In this document: positions 37,101 through 43,980 of the stretch, one piece after another | Numbering within the stretch: the first letter of the stretch is position 1 | Layout of the letters: each line of letters starts with the position of its first letter | NCBI GenBank assembly: GCA_035631315.1 | Contig: DASQIZ010000095.1 | Location: forward strand, 1-64,000 | DNA: 64,000 bases | From: 40CM-2-70-7 sp035631315 | GTDB lineage: Bacteria; Gemmatimonadota; Gemmatimonadetes; Gemmatimonadales; GWC2-71-9 | Reading direction: 5' to 3' | Translations under genes and position numbers: made by a program | The notes under the pieces: model-generated | Told to the model about the DNA's origin: nothing | The model's database searches: none | Seen by the model: the letters and a program-made list of their open reading frames with translations, nothing else

Positions 37101-37876
37101 AGGGGCCCGCCGACCGTGCCGGTTTGATTGTTACCGCTCTGCACCGCGAGCACGGTCGGAATGGGGATGAAGGTGACGGGCGTCGAATCCGCGGCACCCG
37201 AGGGCGTGCGGACAATGACGTACACCGATTTCCGGACGGCGGGCGCCTTCAGGATCCCGAAGGGATTGATCTTCGCCGCGAGGGAATCACTCGTGCGCCA
37301 CGAGGTATAGAAGTTCGTGACGGGTGTCCCCGCCGAGTCGGCGGTGACGCGGAAGCGCAGGCTGTCGGAAAAGCGGATGACGGAGTCGAGCGGCGAGATG
37401 TGCAGCGCCGTCACGTGGGCGCCGGGCCCCGAATAATTCAGGGGGATCGAGATCGGCGAACTGCTCGACGACGATCCGACTGAGACCACCGCACTCTGCG
37501 TACCGGTGAAGACCGGCACGCCGCCGGCCGACAGGATCACGGAGACAGACAACGTCTCGGATGGCTGCGTCAGACTGACCGAGAGGTCGAGATGAACCTG
37601 GCTCGAGTCCGGATTGAAGTAGGTCGCGACGTTCTTGAGGGTGTCTGACGGCGGGTGCACCACGACGACCCGCAATGAATCGATGACCAGACCGAAGCTG
37701 GACAGGTCGATGTGCTGCTTGATGTATGGCCTGATGGCGAATGCCGCGGGCCCCCCGCCCCGGGGAGCCACGGGGTTGTCCCGACAGGTGATGCCCACGA
37801 GGGTAACGGCGAAAGCCGCCATCAGACGGATGGCGGTGAGGGTCCGGCGGGTGGGGACGAGCTGCCGAGGCCTCAT
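28124..37876 (-). CDS. Giant mosaic surface lipoprotein: Ig-like repeats, beta-helix and YVTN beta-propeller
   Basis: About 3,250 residues from the ATG at 37876; the frame is open to 37951. The leader RLMAAFAVTLVGITC gives a lipoprotein Cys. Domains by DNA position, descending: an N-terminal beta-rich region to about 37170; two Big_1-like domains to 36570; 12 tandem filamin-like repeats of about 103 residues (36560-32880) with NSLTTGGLTVVF, GGTSTG and DHGNGTYTATFTG; a right-handed beta-helix region (about 32870-30590) with GVEVQ, ALTVDSLHVRDCQGAGI and similar rungs; more Ig-like domains (30570-29290); and a YVTN-type beta-propeller (29280-28350). The final 70 residues are rich in Pro, Ala, Arg and Lys. 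It is probably outer-surface and adhesive or structural. The route to the surface is not evident. It lies below a small lipoprotein and a beta-barrel gene. Confidence 0.85.
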   Translation of the reverse strand: MRPRQLVPTRRTLTAIRLMAAFAVTLVGITCRDNPVAPRGGGPAAFAIRPYIKQHIDLSSFGLVIDSLRVVVVHPPSDTLKNVATYFNPDSSQVHLDLSVSLTQPSETLSVSVILSAGGVPVFTGTQSAVVSVGSSSSSSPISIPLNYSGPGAHVTALHISPLDSVIRFSDSLRFRVTADSAGTPVTNFYTSWRTSDSLAAKINPFGILKAPAVRKSVYVIVRTPSGAADSTPVTFIPIPTVLAVQSGNNQTGTVGGPLPGPLQVRVTAADGLGVKGIPVQFSILTGGGSIASSPVVTDTGGYASVTPTFGTLAGAVSYQAAVAGLTPVSFSATAKAGLPTQVLVNAGDGQSANAGATLTITPSVVVKDTFANPVPNVGVTFAVVSGGGSVIGGSATTNASGVAAVGSWKLGTVTGANTMSATVGSLSHTFTATAVPGPVNLAQSLVTVSPSDTLASGTLITLTLQAKDSFANNLTTGDATVAFSVTGGTSTGSLSSVTDHGNGTYTATFTGIVAGTATALHATIGGLPVTSTIPALTVKPGALSLAVTTVSVDSTSLASGHVTQVRVLARDGAGNSLGSGGLTVVFSTSGGASTGNFGTVVDSGTGTYTVPFTGLLAGTATTIHVSISGNPVTNTLPLITVVPGAPSAARSTVTVATGTVASGIVDTIRLQAVDAAGNLITTNSATVTFGTSGGTSTGNIGAVTYAGAGVYVAPFTGVLAGTATTVTATVGGTSVTTTLPVIQVLAGVASTATSVVTVDSASLASGHAGALRLTAKDAAGNSLTTGGLTVTFTAAGGTSTGAIGAVTDNGNGTYTATFTAVVAGTATTINAKIGATAVTSSATVQVLPGVASLASSIVTADSSGLASGDSSVLHLQAKDANGNNLTSGGLVVVFSASGGTSTGNISATTDHGNGTYAAVFTSVLAGTKVTIGATIGGSPVTSTLPGITVAAGAASLATSTLNTTSGTIASGSLATLTLQAKDAAGNSLTTGGLAVVFSVAGGTSTGVVSSTTDHGNGSYTATFTGSVAGTATTAHASIGGSAITATVPLTVVPGNAVTAQSIVSVKAGSVTSGAVDSLTLQAKDSVGNNLTTGGLTVVFTATGGTSTGTISGTTDHGNGTYTATFTGLVSGTATTVGATIGGSPVSSTLPTVTVTPGAASLTQSLVTTSLSTLASGATATLKLQAKDANGNNLTAGGLTVAFNQSGGTSTGNIGTVADNGNGTYTASFVGVTAGTPVTIGATIGGSAVTSTTSILVNPGTVSAATSFVTLGSATDTSGKGISVLLQAKDANGNNLTTGGLTVAFTHSGGTSTGSFNAVTDNGNGTYSATFTGLAAGTATSVGATIGGTPITSALPTVTVVPGAVSVATSAVSVSAASIASGLVDSLKLQAKDANGNPLTAGGLTVVFTASGGTSTGTVSATTDHGNGLYTALFTAVLSGTADTIHATIGGTPVTSVLPTLGVTAGAPSPVTSIVSVPVDSLQSGATFTLQLQAKDAAGNSLTTGGATVVFSVAGGTSTDSIGTTVDNANGTYAASMKGVLAGTPDTVKATLNGTPVSSALPTVFVYAGPVSAAKSLISVADSVIAAGGVDTLLLTTKDAAGNLLPKGGLTVVFGISGGTSTGVIGGATDLGNGKYRSIFTGVNAGTAVTVGATIGGTPVTSALPTLRVNTTVHTANILADSTWTTIASPHIVHGYLKIANGATLTIQPGAVVKFDTASGLQVGDTAAAQAGGLSLAGTALQPITLTTDSNGVRPGFWTGVEVQRLLAPTSWTHVLMEGGGGTRLISPAEACLLHVNNTGAALTVDSLHVRDCQGAGINHWGGTLTVRRSEVDTVAGVGIQAINAGTLTLDSTAIRHAGQLGLVIGNPGPNGPFLANAAGNKFIGGSSDAMQIPAFALPHFGPQDSIAGNLADFVVVGGGNPDSTVAAFTLFRLKPAASYAVTGQISIGSATGQTMTLDSNVVVAFLTQAGLVIGDSAGARQGLLKTLSTGRANGAVFTSTTPVTGNWVGLEFGRLSAPDTVVGLNIQYAGDSIAGYTTRRAGIWVRNPTANGLVIQSAGLNNNGSTTSPTNSAGIAVSGSGGGVHIYDAVVLNTAGYGIAYSTPGVRVVADTALSSSLAGLGIFLPPAVFLSPADSVANSRFSSSGAYPAVMGLGAVPALYPAPNAWTGNVRDTVLLTGGTVSGGTFTVPRIPGVAWRTTGSLAVAGGTLTFAKGDTVAFDSATAIFVGDTISGAGTLTAIAPDTAPILFAATPGGGGYWHGITYIGTPGDTSLRNVTVDGAGYFLRCPLIDCAGQNIGAIRVIGTPTANLVFDSITVRNSAFYAIQVQAPSSPGVVVVSHSQFYRNNFPTVFLASLGKTLTIDSSDIYAYRAPAGASVIAASDGSADTIFARNNWWGDVAGPGRVANSLPDSLGRTLIDTLANGIAYAPFATAPYFPVGPQVAAIPVADSNVFCCNISAGMALPDSVRVRAIDANGRGVGGQTVGWAVAPGSGSILGSSPTDIGGRVGAFWTPTPVAKLDTALAQVGSHTASFFVNVFPGPLASEHWQYLPGLTQGVVSSTLDSARFTASGHVGAVLTNAKDAFGNPVLANQLYWDTLPGTGLDHHYSIVTKLAGDTIYFVDTATSQTPFQLHGVYTPPGFPTVVDSVIVSSSFIPLGVRIVPDTAVFNSICPVASPTNAFCSRPITAQLFDSAGGALPPNGQIAFSWAAGGTGFSLDSSGGPSVMTAHVTATVAGAGTLTITQLTGPTLNPNAATATVIAQQVAGQIGPDTVSTGIGDTVTLRALVADSGGTLLATLPAIQWQIPAAYSGLVKLDSAGDSLQVRFDSGLYTSGRFKWLGVVNPFVLRSASDTVIGQGTIFNPLVYNVVGSGISTGFSSRAAVDTATNKTFFTSQGNQLVYVNDNTTNGIVAGITVGFNPMWLTVSHVGALDKVYVSNNTSGTVSVIDPTTDLVSTTISLPNAAAPYGITAADPLGRVYVATRYCPGTPGLCTTEVAIMPIDVAGDSVITSGIVKLNTDSLRFPQGMVYNPVDQQLYVAMDSGYVKVVSTGTSSEVGTIMVQAGFTLSDIAVNPITDTLYVTDVPGQQIGVINPTTAALVNLIPANSPLGIGVDPLHNRIYYASSNNQSIVEIDGKTELFHQVIVGGSSDNPQDAQPDPRTGTVYAPHFSALTVLQFYGKPVGAVLGAPPFGLSAPRTIRLAPMAGPAAKPTARPATRPVTGRKPATPPARPGQHAPANAVDNKKPLQ
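32880..36560 (-). repeat. Twelve tandem filamin-like coding repeats
   Basis: Twelve in-frame units of about 308 bases, each with a GGTSTG-type loop (one GGASTG, one GGTSTD) and an NGTYTATFTG-type strand. Neighbouring units are much more alike than the Big_1 units at 15095-18740, especially units 4-10, which suggests more recent duplication or ongoing gene conversion. Copy number could vary between strains. Confidence 0.85.
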
Positions 37877-37969
37877 CAGGGTCGGGTAATGTGGGGGAAG
37901 ACGATTCGGCCAGCTAGGACGTGCGACCCCCGCCCGTGTGACGGGGGTCACACAGCTGTTACAGACCGC

Positions 37970-38527
37970 CTAGAAGACCTTGTCCTTGATGACCAGTCTG
38001 AGATGAAGGGCGGTGAGCTTCAACCGGCCATCCAGCGGCGTCGTGGTGTTGTTCGAGAGTACGGCCTGAACGCCGACGAAGACCTGCTTCTGCGAGAACA
38101 GGCTGTCCTGGGCGCTGGTGAGGGTCGCATTCAACGCCATGATGGTGGTGTCCGCGCCCGGCCCCGCGTTCCCCGACGTTGTGAGAATTGGCGTCGTCGA
38201 ATACACGGTGTTCGAGTCGGCACCAAAGAAGATCTTGAACGAGAGAGAGCCTGTGCCGGTGTTGTTCTGAATCGCGGCAGCCCCCGTCACTTGCACCGTA
38301 TCCACCACCGACGATCCGAGACCCGGGAGCAACGTGACCTTCAGCGGCGGATTGTTCAGCGGCGGCGTCGTGCCGACGACCCCCGGAGTCGTGTAATGCA
38401 GTGTATCTCCCCCGCTCCCGGCGATGAAGCTGTACACGTCCACATCAAAAATCGCATGCCCTTCGCCACACGCGACGGCAAGAACCGCCGCGGCGAGGAC
38501 CGAGAAGCTCAGTCGCATCGTGCGCAT
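37970..38527 (-). CDS. Small secreted lipoprotein of unknown function
   Basis: About 185 residues from the ATG at 38527, preceded by GGAGG; the frame is open further upstream but into the barrel gene. The signal peptide SFSVLAAAVLAVAC ends in a clear lipobox. The mature part is beta-rich with few charges, many Thr and Ser, and a C-terminal LKLTALHLRLVIKDKVF. I recognise no family. It lies 11 bases after the beta-barrel stop and 93 bases before the giant mosaic lipoprotein, so the three look like one transcription unit. Confidence 0.72.
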   Translation of the reverse strand: MRTMRLSFSVLAAAVLAVACGEGHAIFDVDVYSFIAGSGGDTLHYTTPGVVGTTPPLNNPPLKVTLLPGLGSSVVDTVQVTGAAAIQNNTGTGSLSFKIFFGADSNTVYSTTPILTTSGNAGPGADTTIMALNATLTSAQDSLFSQKQVFVGVQAVLSNNTTTPLDGRLKLTALHLRLVIKDKVF

Positions 38528-38538
38528 GGTTCCTCCGC

Positions 38539-39882
38539 CTAGTAGATGGAAAGGGAAGTCGCCATCGTGACTCCCCGCTGATCGGACAAGGGTGTGCTGT
38601 GCGTGGCGAAGCCCACGTCCAGCGAGAGAAAGAGGAAGCGCACGCCCCCGCCCCACCCGAACTGCACCCGCTTCTGCTGGTCCCGCGCAATCCCGCCCCG
38701 GAGCGCCAGCGGGCCGAAGTGCTGCTCGACGCCCATGTGCACCTCGGTGCCCCGCGCGCCATGCAGAATCTCGCCACCCACCATCGTGCCCCCACCCATG
38801 TCGAGTGCCGCGTTGGCGACATAGGTGACCGGCAACTTGGTCGTGGTCTGCACGTGATTCTGCAGATTCCGCGATACGGTGCTGTTGACCGCCGCGGAGG
38901 AATCGAAATAGAGCGTGTCGATGCGTGTGTCGGGCCAGGTGATCTTCGCGCCCACGTCATTGATGCCGAAGCCCGCCTCGAGAGGGCCATTCACCCAGAC
39001 GACGCCCATGTCGGCGCCGATGCCCGTCCCCATCTTGTGCCCGAGCTTCGAATACTGCGTCGTCATGCCGAGCGACGGCGTGACCGGGCTGGTCCCGCCG
39101 AAGAGCGTGTCGCCGGTGATGAATCCACCATCCGACGTCGCCTGCCCGTACGCGAGACCGAGGTAGTAGTGCCCGGTCACGCCGACGAACACTCCGTCCT
39201 GGTCCTTGCCGCTGATGCGCCCCGCCCACCCGAGCGACGGCGCGAACCCGCCGGCCGCGAGCGCGCTGCCGGTCGCGTCGTACAGCGTGTTGGTCTGCGC
39301 CGGCTGCCCATTGTGCAGGAAGTCAATGAGCCGCGGTCCGAGCTGGAAATCGACTTCGTCCTGGATCCACAGCATCGCGCTCGCGCGGAATCCCTTGATG
39401 CCGAACCCGAGGTCGATGGGACGGCTCGATCCGCCGAACCCGAATGGGTCCACCGGCACCGAGCTCTTCGCTTTCCCGAGATCGATGCTGAACGAGTCCT
39501 TGCCGATGCCGAACGCGATGTCGTTCGTGGGCGCCGGCACCTTCTTTACCTCGAGAAAGATCGGGAGGTCGAGGAGGTAGTTCGCCGCCTGCAGCGGATT
39601 GAAATACGGGCTGTCGGGATGCAGGACGGTGCTGTCCTTCAGCGCCTGGATGATCCCGAGAGGAATCGGAATGGTGAGCTTCGCGTGCCAGGGATCTTCT
39701 TTGTCGGGCACGGCCCGGTACGCCGCGTTGTATCGCGACAGGGCGCCGCCCCGGTGGAGATCCAGTCCCCCGAGTCCGACCTTCCTCGCATCGAGCGAGA
39801 GAAGTTGCGCCGGCGCTACGCATGGGAACGCGGCAAGCGAAACCACGATGCAAACACCAACCAGCGTGGGGCGCACAGGCAC
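38539..39882 (-). CDS. Outer-membrane beta-barrel protein
   Basis: A 447-residue exported protein (GTG start at 39882; signal VGVCIVVSLAAFPCVAPAQ). The mature protein begins LLSLDARKVGLGGLDLHRGG, a pattern seen in DUF5723-type and related barrels, then continues as alternating strands with many Gly and aromatic residues and ends GVTMATSLSIY. It contains an ALWIQDEVDFQLGPRLIDF-like segment and long Ser/Asp loops. The function is unknown. It heads a cluster with a small lipoprotein and the giant repeat lipoprotein and could take part in their display, although this is only inferred from position. The next gene upstream, 75 bases away, is the NtrY-like kinase. Confidence 0.75.
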   Translation of the reverse strand: MPVRPTLVGVCIVVSLAAFPCVAPAQLLSLDARKVGLGGLDLHRGGALSRYNAAYRAVPDKEDPWHAKLTIPIPLGIIQALKDSTVLHPDSPYFNPLQAANYLLDLPIFLEVKKVPAPTNDIAFGIGKDSFSIDLGKAKSSVPVDPFGFGGSSRPIDLGFGIKGFRASAMLWIQDEVDFQLGPRLIDFLHNGQPAQTNTLYDATGSALAAGGFAPSLGWAGRISGKDQDGVFVGVTGHYYLGLAYGQATSDGGFITGDTLFGGTSPVTPSLGMTTQYSKLGHKMGTGIGADMGVVWVNGPLEAGFGINDVGAKITWPDTRIDTLYFDSSAAVNSTVSRNLQNHVQTTTKLPVTYVANAALDMGGGTMVGGEILHGARGTEVHMGVEQHFGPLALRGGIARDQQKRVQFGWGGGVRFLFLSLDVGFATHSTPLSDQRGVTMATSLSIY

Positions 39883-39957
39883 CTCGGCTCAGGGGCGTTG
39901 GGGTCCTACAAGGTGGGAAATGATGCCACTTTTCGCCACAACCGGGGGTGAGGCTGG

Positions 39958-42900
39958 TCACTCCCCCCCACGTGGGAAGGTCACCGTCAGGGTCGTCCCC
40001 ACACCGGGGCGACTCTCCACGCCGATGGTCGCCCCCCACCCTTCCACTAGCCTCTTGGCGATCGCCAGTCCCAAGCCGGAACCGGATGAGGTTGTCGAAA
40101 ACGTCGGTTCGAATACCCTCGGCAGGAGGTCCTCAGGGATTCCCCGACCATTGTCCCGAACCGAAAGACGCCTCCCCCCTTCCTCTATCAGCACCTGAAT
40201 GCGGGTCGCCCCGGCGTCCCGTGCGTTCTCCAGCAGGTTGAGCAGAACCTCCCGGATTTCATCGCGACGGGCCTGCACCGGCTCCCCGTTGTCGCGCCCT
40301 TCCACGGTGACCGCTCCGGCCTGTTCGCCGAGCTCGTAGAGGGAGACCACATCCCGTGCCACCGCCAGCAAGTTCACCGACTCGAGGCCAATGGCCTCCG
40401 CCCCCGGCGCGCCGAAGCGGGCAAACCCGCGGGCGATGGCGTCGAGCCGGTCGATCTCCGACAGAATCCGTTTCGCCGTGTCCGCCAACGCCCGGTCGAA
40501 CTGCTTCGGTTCGCTCTGCCACACGCGAAGCAGATGCTGGATGCCGAGCCGCACGGGAGTGAGAGGATTCTTGATTTCGTGAGCGACCTGACGCGCCATC
40601 TGTCCCCAGGCAAGCACCCGGGCGGCGCGGCTCAGCGCGGTCGTATCGTCGAGCGCGATGACGCACCCGTCCGGAGCGGGGCCCAGCAGCGCGATCTGCA
40701 CCCGGACCCGGCGCATCCCCACGTCCACCTCACGTTCGGCGATCTGGTCCCGGCTCGCAGCCATGAAGTGACTGACGTCCTCCCACACTGCCCCCCATTC
40801 CGGCCCGGTCGCGGCGGGCAGCTCGTCGCCGGGCGCGACCGGCGTGCCGAGGAGCTCGACGGCGCGCGGATTCAACAGCGTCACTCGCAACGCGGCGTCC
40901 ACCGCGATCACGCCGGTCGCCACCGTCGCGAGCACCTGTGCCGTGCGGCCGCGGGCCTCTTCAAGCGCCTCCTGCGAGCGTTTGACGTCGACGACCATGC
41001 GCGCGAACGCGGACATCACCGGCGCGAACTCAACGGGCGGCGCTTCCGGGAACGCCGGCGGCGTGCCGCCCCGCCCCACCGCAACCGCCGCCTCACGGAG
41101 GACCGCAACCGGACGCTCGAGACGTCGCGCGGCCAGGCCCGCGAGTCCCGCGGCGGCGGCGAGACCGGCGATGGTGGCAAGCGCCAGATCGAGCGCGAAC
41201 TCGCGCTCCTCCATCCGGACCCGCGAGTCGTCGAGCAATTGGGGCGCGGCGAGCACCACCTGCCCCGTGGTGCCGCCATTGACGACCACGCGATAGCCGA
41301 CGCGGACGGTGCGGCCCGCCGCCTGCCCCGTCGCGGTCGCCTCGATCTCGTCGCGGAGGGCGACGCGCTGGAAGACGCCGGGCGCCATCAGCGGGTCGAC
41401 CAGCCCAAGGTCGGCGAGCACCGGTTCGCTTGTGCCGACGAGGGCGCCTCCGCGATAGGCCCAGAGACCCGCATCGAGACGAGTGCCGAGATCCTGAATC
41501 GCCTGCGGCGCATCGGGACGGCCGAACGGCACCTGCTCGGCCGACCGGGTGGCATCACGGAGTGTTTGCGTGATGAGGAGATCACCGGCGAATGCCGCGC
41601 TCTGAGTGAGATCCGCGAAGCTCCAGGCACCGAACGCGAGGACGGGGGTCACGAAAAACGTCACCAGCACAGCCGCGAGCCGGAGGCGGTAACTCCGGCG
41701 GAGTCGCGCGAGCGGTGAAGGGCCTTCCCGCGGGGGCCATGGAACGAACAGGCCACCCGCGGCCATCAAGGCGACGAGCAGCGCGAGATCGATCAGCACC
41801 ACGAGGGAGCCCCGTACGAGCAACCCGCCCGCGCCGCCGAGCGCGACGACGGCGTGCACGTGTCGGACGCCGTCAGGGAAATCGAAGCGCTGCTCGCCCC
41901 GGACGACCCACCCTTCCCGCGAATTCCACGTGAAGCGCTCCGTCGCTCCCGACGTCGGACTCGGCGCCGAGATCGTGAGGGTGTACGGCGCAGCCACGCG
42001 ACCCTCGCCCCGCAGGAATCGGGTGACGCGGTCCGACTCGGCCAAGAGGGTTCTGGGACCGACGCCGATCGTGATCCACTCCCCTGACATCAACGGAGCC
42101 ACCAGGACCTCGTGAACCCCCGGGATGCGCGACAGCTCTTCCACCCGTGGGATCGCCGGCGCCCCGGGCCGGTGGACGAGCGCCGCAAGCAGTTGATCCG
42201 GGAGGTCGAGCGCGGCGAGCCTGAGCTCCGTCTCCAGCTGGCCGTTCTGAGTCCAGAGCGCCAGAACCGCGGGGTACCCCTGCGTCGCGAGACTCGTGGA
42301 GTGCCAGAGTGCGTAGAGCGCACCGGCGGATTGCGGGGGGTGGATGGTGTCGGTGACGGTAGCCAGGGAGTCAAGGGCGCGTGGGATCGCGGGGTCTCTC
42401 ACGGCGCCGAGTCCGGCGACGTCCCGCTGGGCGAGCGAGAGACGCCCTTCGACGGAAGCCCCCCACGTCACGAGTGCGGCGGCGGTCCCGGCGACGGTCG
42501 CGACGGCGAACAATGCGGCCCGGCGACGCGCGGGCACGATGGAGCCCGCCAGCGCCGGGATCCAGAGGAACGTGTACCACTCGGGCCACGCGTTGTACGG
42601 CTGCCAGAGCCAGAGCCCCGCGACGGCCGCAGCGATCGCCCACAGGCATGCGGCGGCCAGGGTCCACGGGACGCGCCGCGGCTCCTCGGGGCCGCGCACC
42701 AGCGCCGCCGCCAGCATCACCAGGGCCATCGCGACGGCCGCGAGCGCGACCTGCCACGACAGCCAGAGTGGAATGCTCACGCCCGACGAGGGCGGCCTGA
42801 TCCCTCGGCCGAAGTACCGGACCAGATAGGGGGCCGCGAGCAACAGGAAACCGGCGGGCAGGAGAGTGTACCAGCGGCGCGGGAGGCCACGACGCCAGAG

Positions 42901-43941
42901 CGCGGCTGCCGCGACGAGGACGGCGGCACTCACCACACCCAGTGCCACCGCCGATCCACTGATGAATCCCAGGAGGGGCTGCGCGAGGGTCGGCGGGGAC
43001 GGTCCCGACTCCGTCAGCACCGGTACCACAGGAAACCGGGCGAGCGTCCCCGCGGCCACCGCCAGGGCGGCCCAGCGCCAGGGACCCACTGGCGCCTCCA
43101 TAAGAAGGAAGAGGAGCAGGAGCAGAACGCCGATAGCGACGCCGCGCTGCCCCTGTCGGTGGAGGATCTCCAGCGCCTCGGCCTGCACCGGCGGCAGCGG
43201 TTTCACACTGAAGAGCGTGTCGCCGAGGTCGCAGCTCCTGGCGCAGAAGTCGAACACGTCGGGATCGTGCGGCGCGGTGCGCGGCGCGTAGAACTTGAGA
43301 TCGACGCCGTATTCCCTCGCGAAGCGACGGGCCACTGCCCCGTCGCCATCCGGGACCGCCGGGCCGGCATCCAGCAAGACGGTCCCGACGGCCGCGGCAC
43401 CCGCGCCCGTCTGGCGCCGGGCCTCGAGCGTCACGTAGAATGGGGAAATGCTCGCCCGCAATTCCGCCGTGTCTGGCACCGGGAGAAACCGGTGGCGGCC
43501 GGCCCACGCAATCGGAGTGCCGTCTGCCGCTACGAGCGCCACACCGCGCTCGACGCCGGCCGTGCCGTGTTTCATGGCAGTCGCGAGCCCGTCGAACGCC
43601 TCGTCGCGCGGGGACGCCGCGGCGCCCGCCGCGCGACGTGCGAGATCACGGGCGTCACTCACTGCCGCCCCGAGTGCCTGGCTCAGCTGTTGCGAGGCCC
43701 GGTCGAGCCGCTCCTCACGGGCGGTGCTCCAGCAGCATTCAAGCTTCGCCGTCCCGTTGACGGTGCGAAGCAGCGCGCCGATCACCAGCACCGCGGCACC
43801 GGCGAGTGCCGGGTCAGCCCACCGCCGCGCCCGTCGTCCGAGCGTCCACACCAGCATGAGCGTGGTGACACCGATGGTCCCGTATGCCCACCCCGCGCCA
43901 CCTGCGCGGAGCCACTGGGCGCAGCCGATGGCGGCCAGCAT
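39958..43941 (-). CDS. Very large NtrY-like sensor histidine kinase
   Basis: About 1,327 residues from the ATG at 43941; the frame is open to 44076, but that would overlap the creatininase gene on the other strand. The C-terminal third is a standard kinase: HAMP-like AARRLERPVAVLREA, a PAS-like region (ATVATGVIAVDAALRVTLLNP), the phospho-acceptor histidine in QVAHEIKNPLTPVRLG (about residue 1120), NLLENARDAGAT (N box), VRDNGRGIPEDLL and GSGLGLAIAKRL. The first two thirds hold about ten membrane helices and two large extracytoplasmic regions, making it nearly twice the usual NtrY length. No response-regulator gene is adjacent; the NtrC-type protein at 7595 is a candidate partner. Confidence 0.88.
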   Translation of the reverse strand: MLAAIGCAQWLRAGGAGWAYGTIGVTTLMLVWTLGRRARRWADPALAGAAVLVIGALLRTVNGTAKLECCWSTAREERLDRASQQLSQALGAAVSDARDLARRAAGAAASPRDEAFDGLATAMKHGTAGVERGVALVAADGTPIAWAGRHRFLPVPDTAELRASISPFYVTLEARRQTGAGAAAVGTVLLDAGPAVPDGDGAVARRFAREYGVDLKFYAPRTAPHDPDVFDFCARSCDLGDTLFSVKPLPPVQAEALEILHRQGQRGVAIGVLLLLLFLLMEAPVGPWRWAALAVAAGTLARFPVVPVLTESGPSPPTLAQPLLGFISGSAVALGVVSAAVLVAAAALWRRGLPRRWYTLLPAGFLLLAAPYLVRYFGRGIRPPSSGVSIPLWLSWQVALAAVAMALVMLAAALVRGPEEPRRVPWTLAAACLWAIAAAVAGLWLWQPYNAWPEWYTFLWIPALAGSIVPARRRAALFAVATVAGTAAALVTWGASVEGRLSLAQRDVAGLGAVRDPAIPRALDSLATVTDTIHPPQSAGALYALWHSTSLATQGYPAVLALWTQNGQLETELRLAALDLPDQLLAALVHRPGAPAIPRVEELSRIPGVHEVLVAPLMSGEWITIGVGPRTLLAESDRVTRFLRGEGRVAAPYTLTISAPSPTSGATERFTWNSREGWVVRGEQRFDFPDGVRHVHAVVALGGAGGLLVRGSLVVLIDLALLVALMAAGGLFVPWPPREGPSPLARLRRSYRLRLAAVLVTFFVTPVLAFGAWSFADLTQSAAFAGDLLITQTLRDATRSAEQVPFGRPDAPQAIQDLGTRLDAGLWAYRGGALVGTSEPVLADLGLVDPLMAPGVFQRVALRDEIEATATGQAAGRTVRVGYRVVVNGGTTGQVVLAAPQLLDDSRVRMEEREFALDLALATIAGLAAAAGLAGLAARRLERPVAVLREAAVAVGRGGTPPAFPEAPPVEFAPVMSAFARMVVDVKRSQEALEEARGRTAQVLATVATGVIAVDAALRVTLLNPRAVELLGTPVAPGDELPAATGPEWGAVWEDVSHFMAASRDQIAEREVDVGMRRVRVQIALLGPAPDGCVIALDDTTALSRAARVLAWGQMARQVAHEIKNPLTPVRLGIQHLLRVWQSEPKQFDRALADTAKRILSEIDRLDAIARGFARFGAPGAEAIGLESVNLLAVARDVVSLYELGEQAGAVTVEGRDNGEPVQARRDEIREVLLNLLENARDAGATRIQVLIEEGGRRLSVRDNGRGIPEDLLPRVFEPTFSTTSSGSGLGLAIAKRLVEGWGATIGVESRPGVGTTLTVTFPRGGE

Positions 43942-43980
43942 CCCGGCGATCAGCCGGTGACGGGTGGCCAGCCCCTTCCA

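Noticed and set aside
42112..43957. Plus-strand extension of the creatininase frame upstream by some 600 codons
   Set aside because: The extension lies opposite the NtrY-like kinase and has shadow composition; the family's N-terminus begins near 43981.
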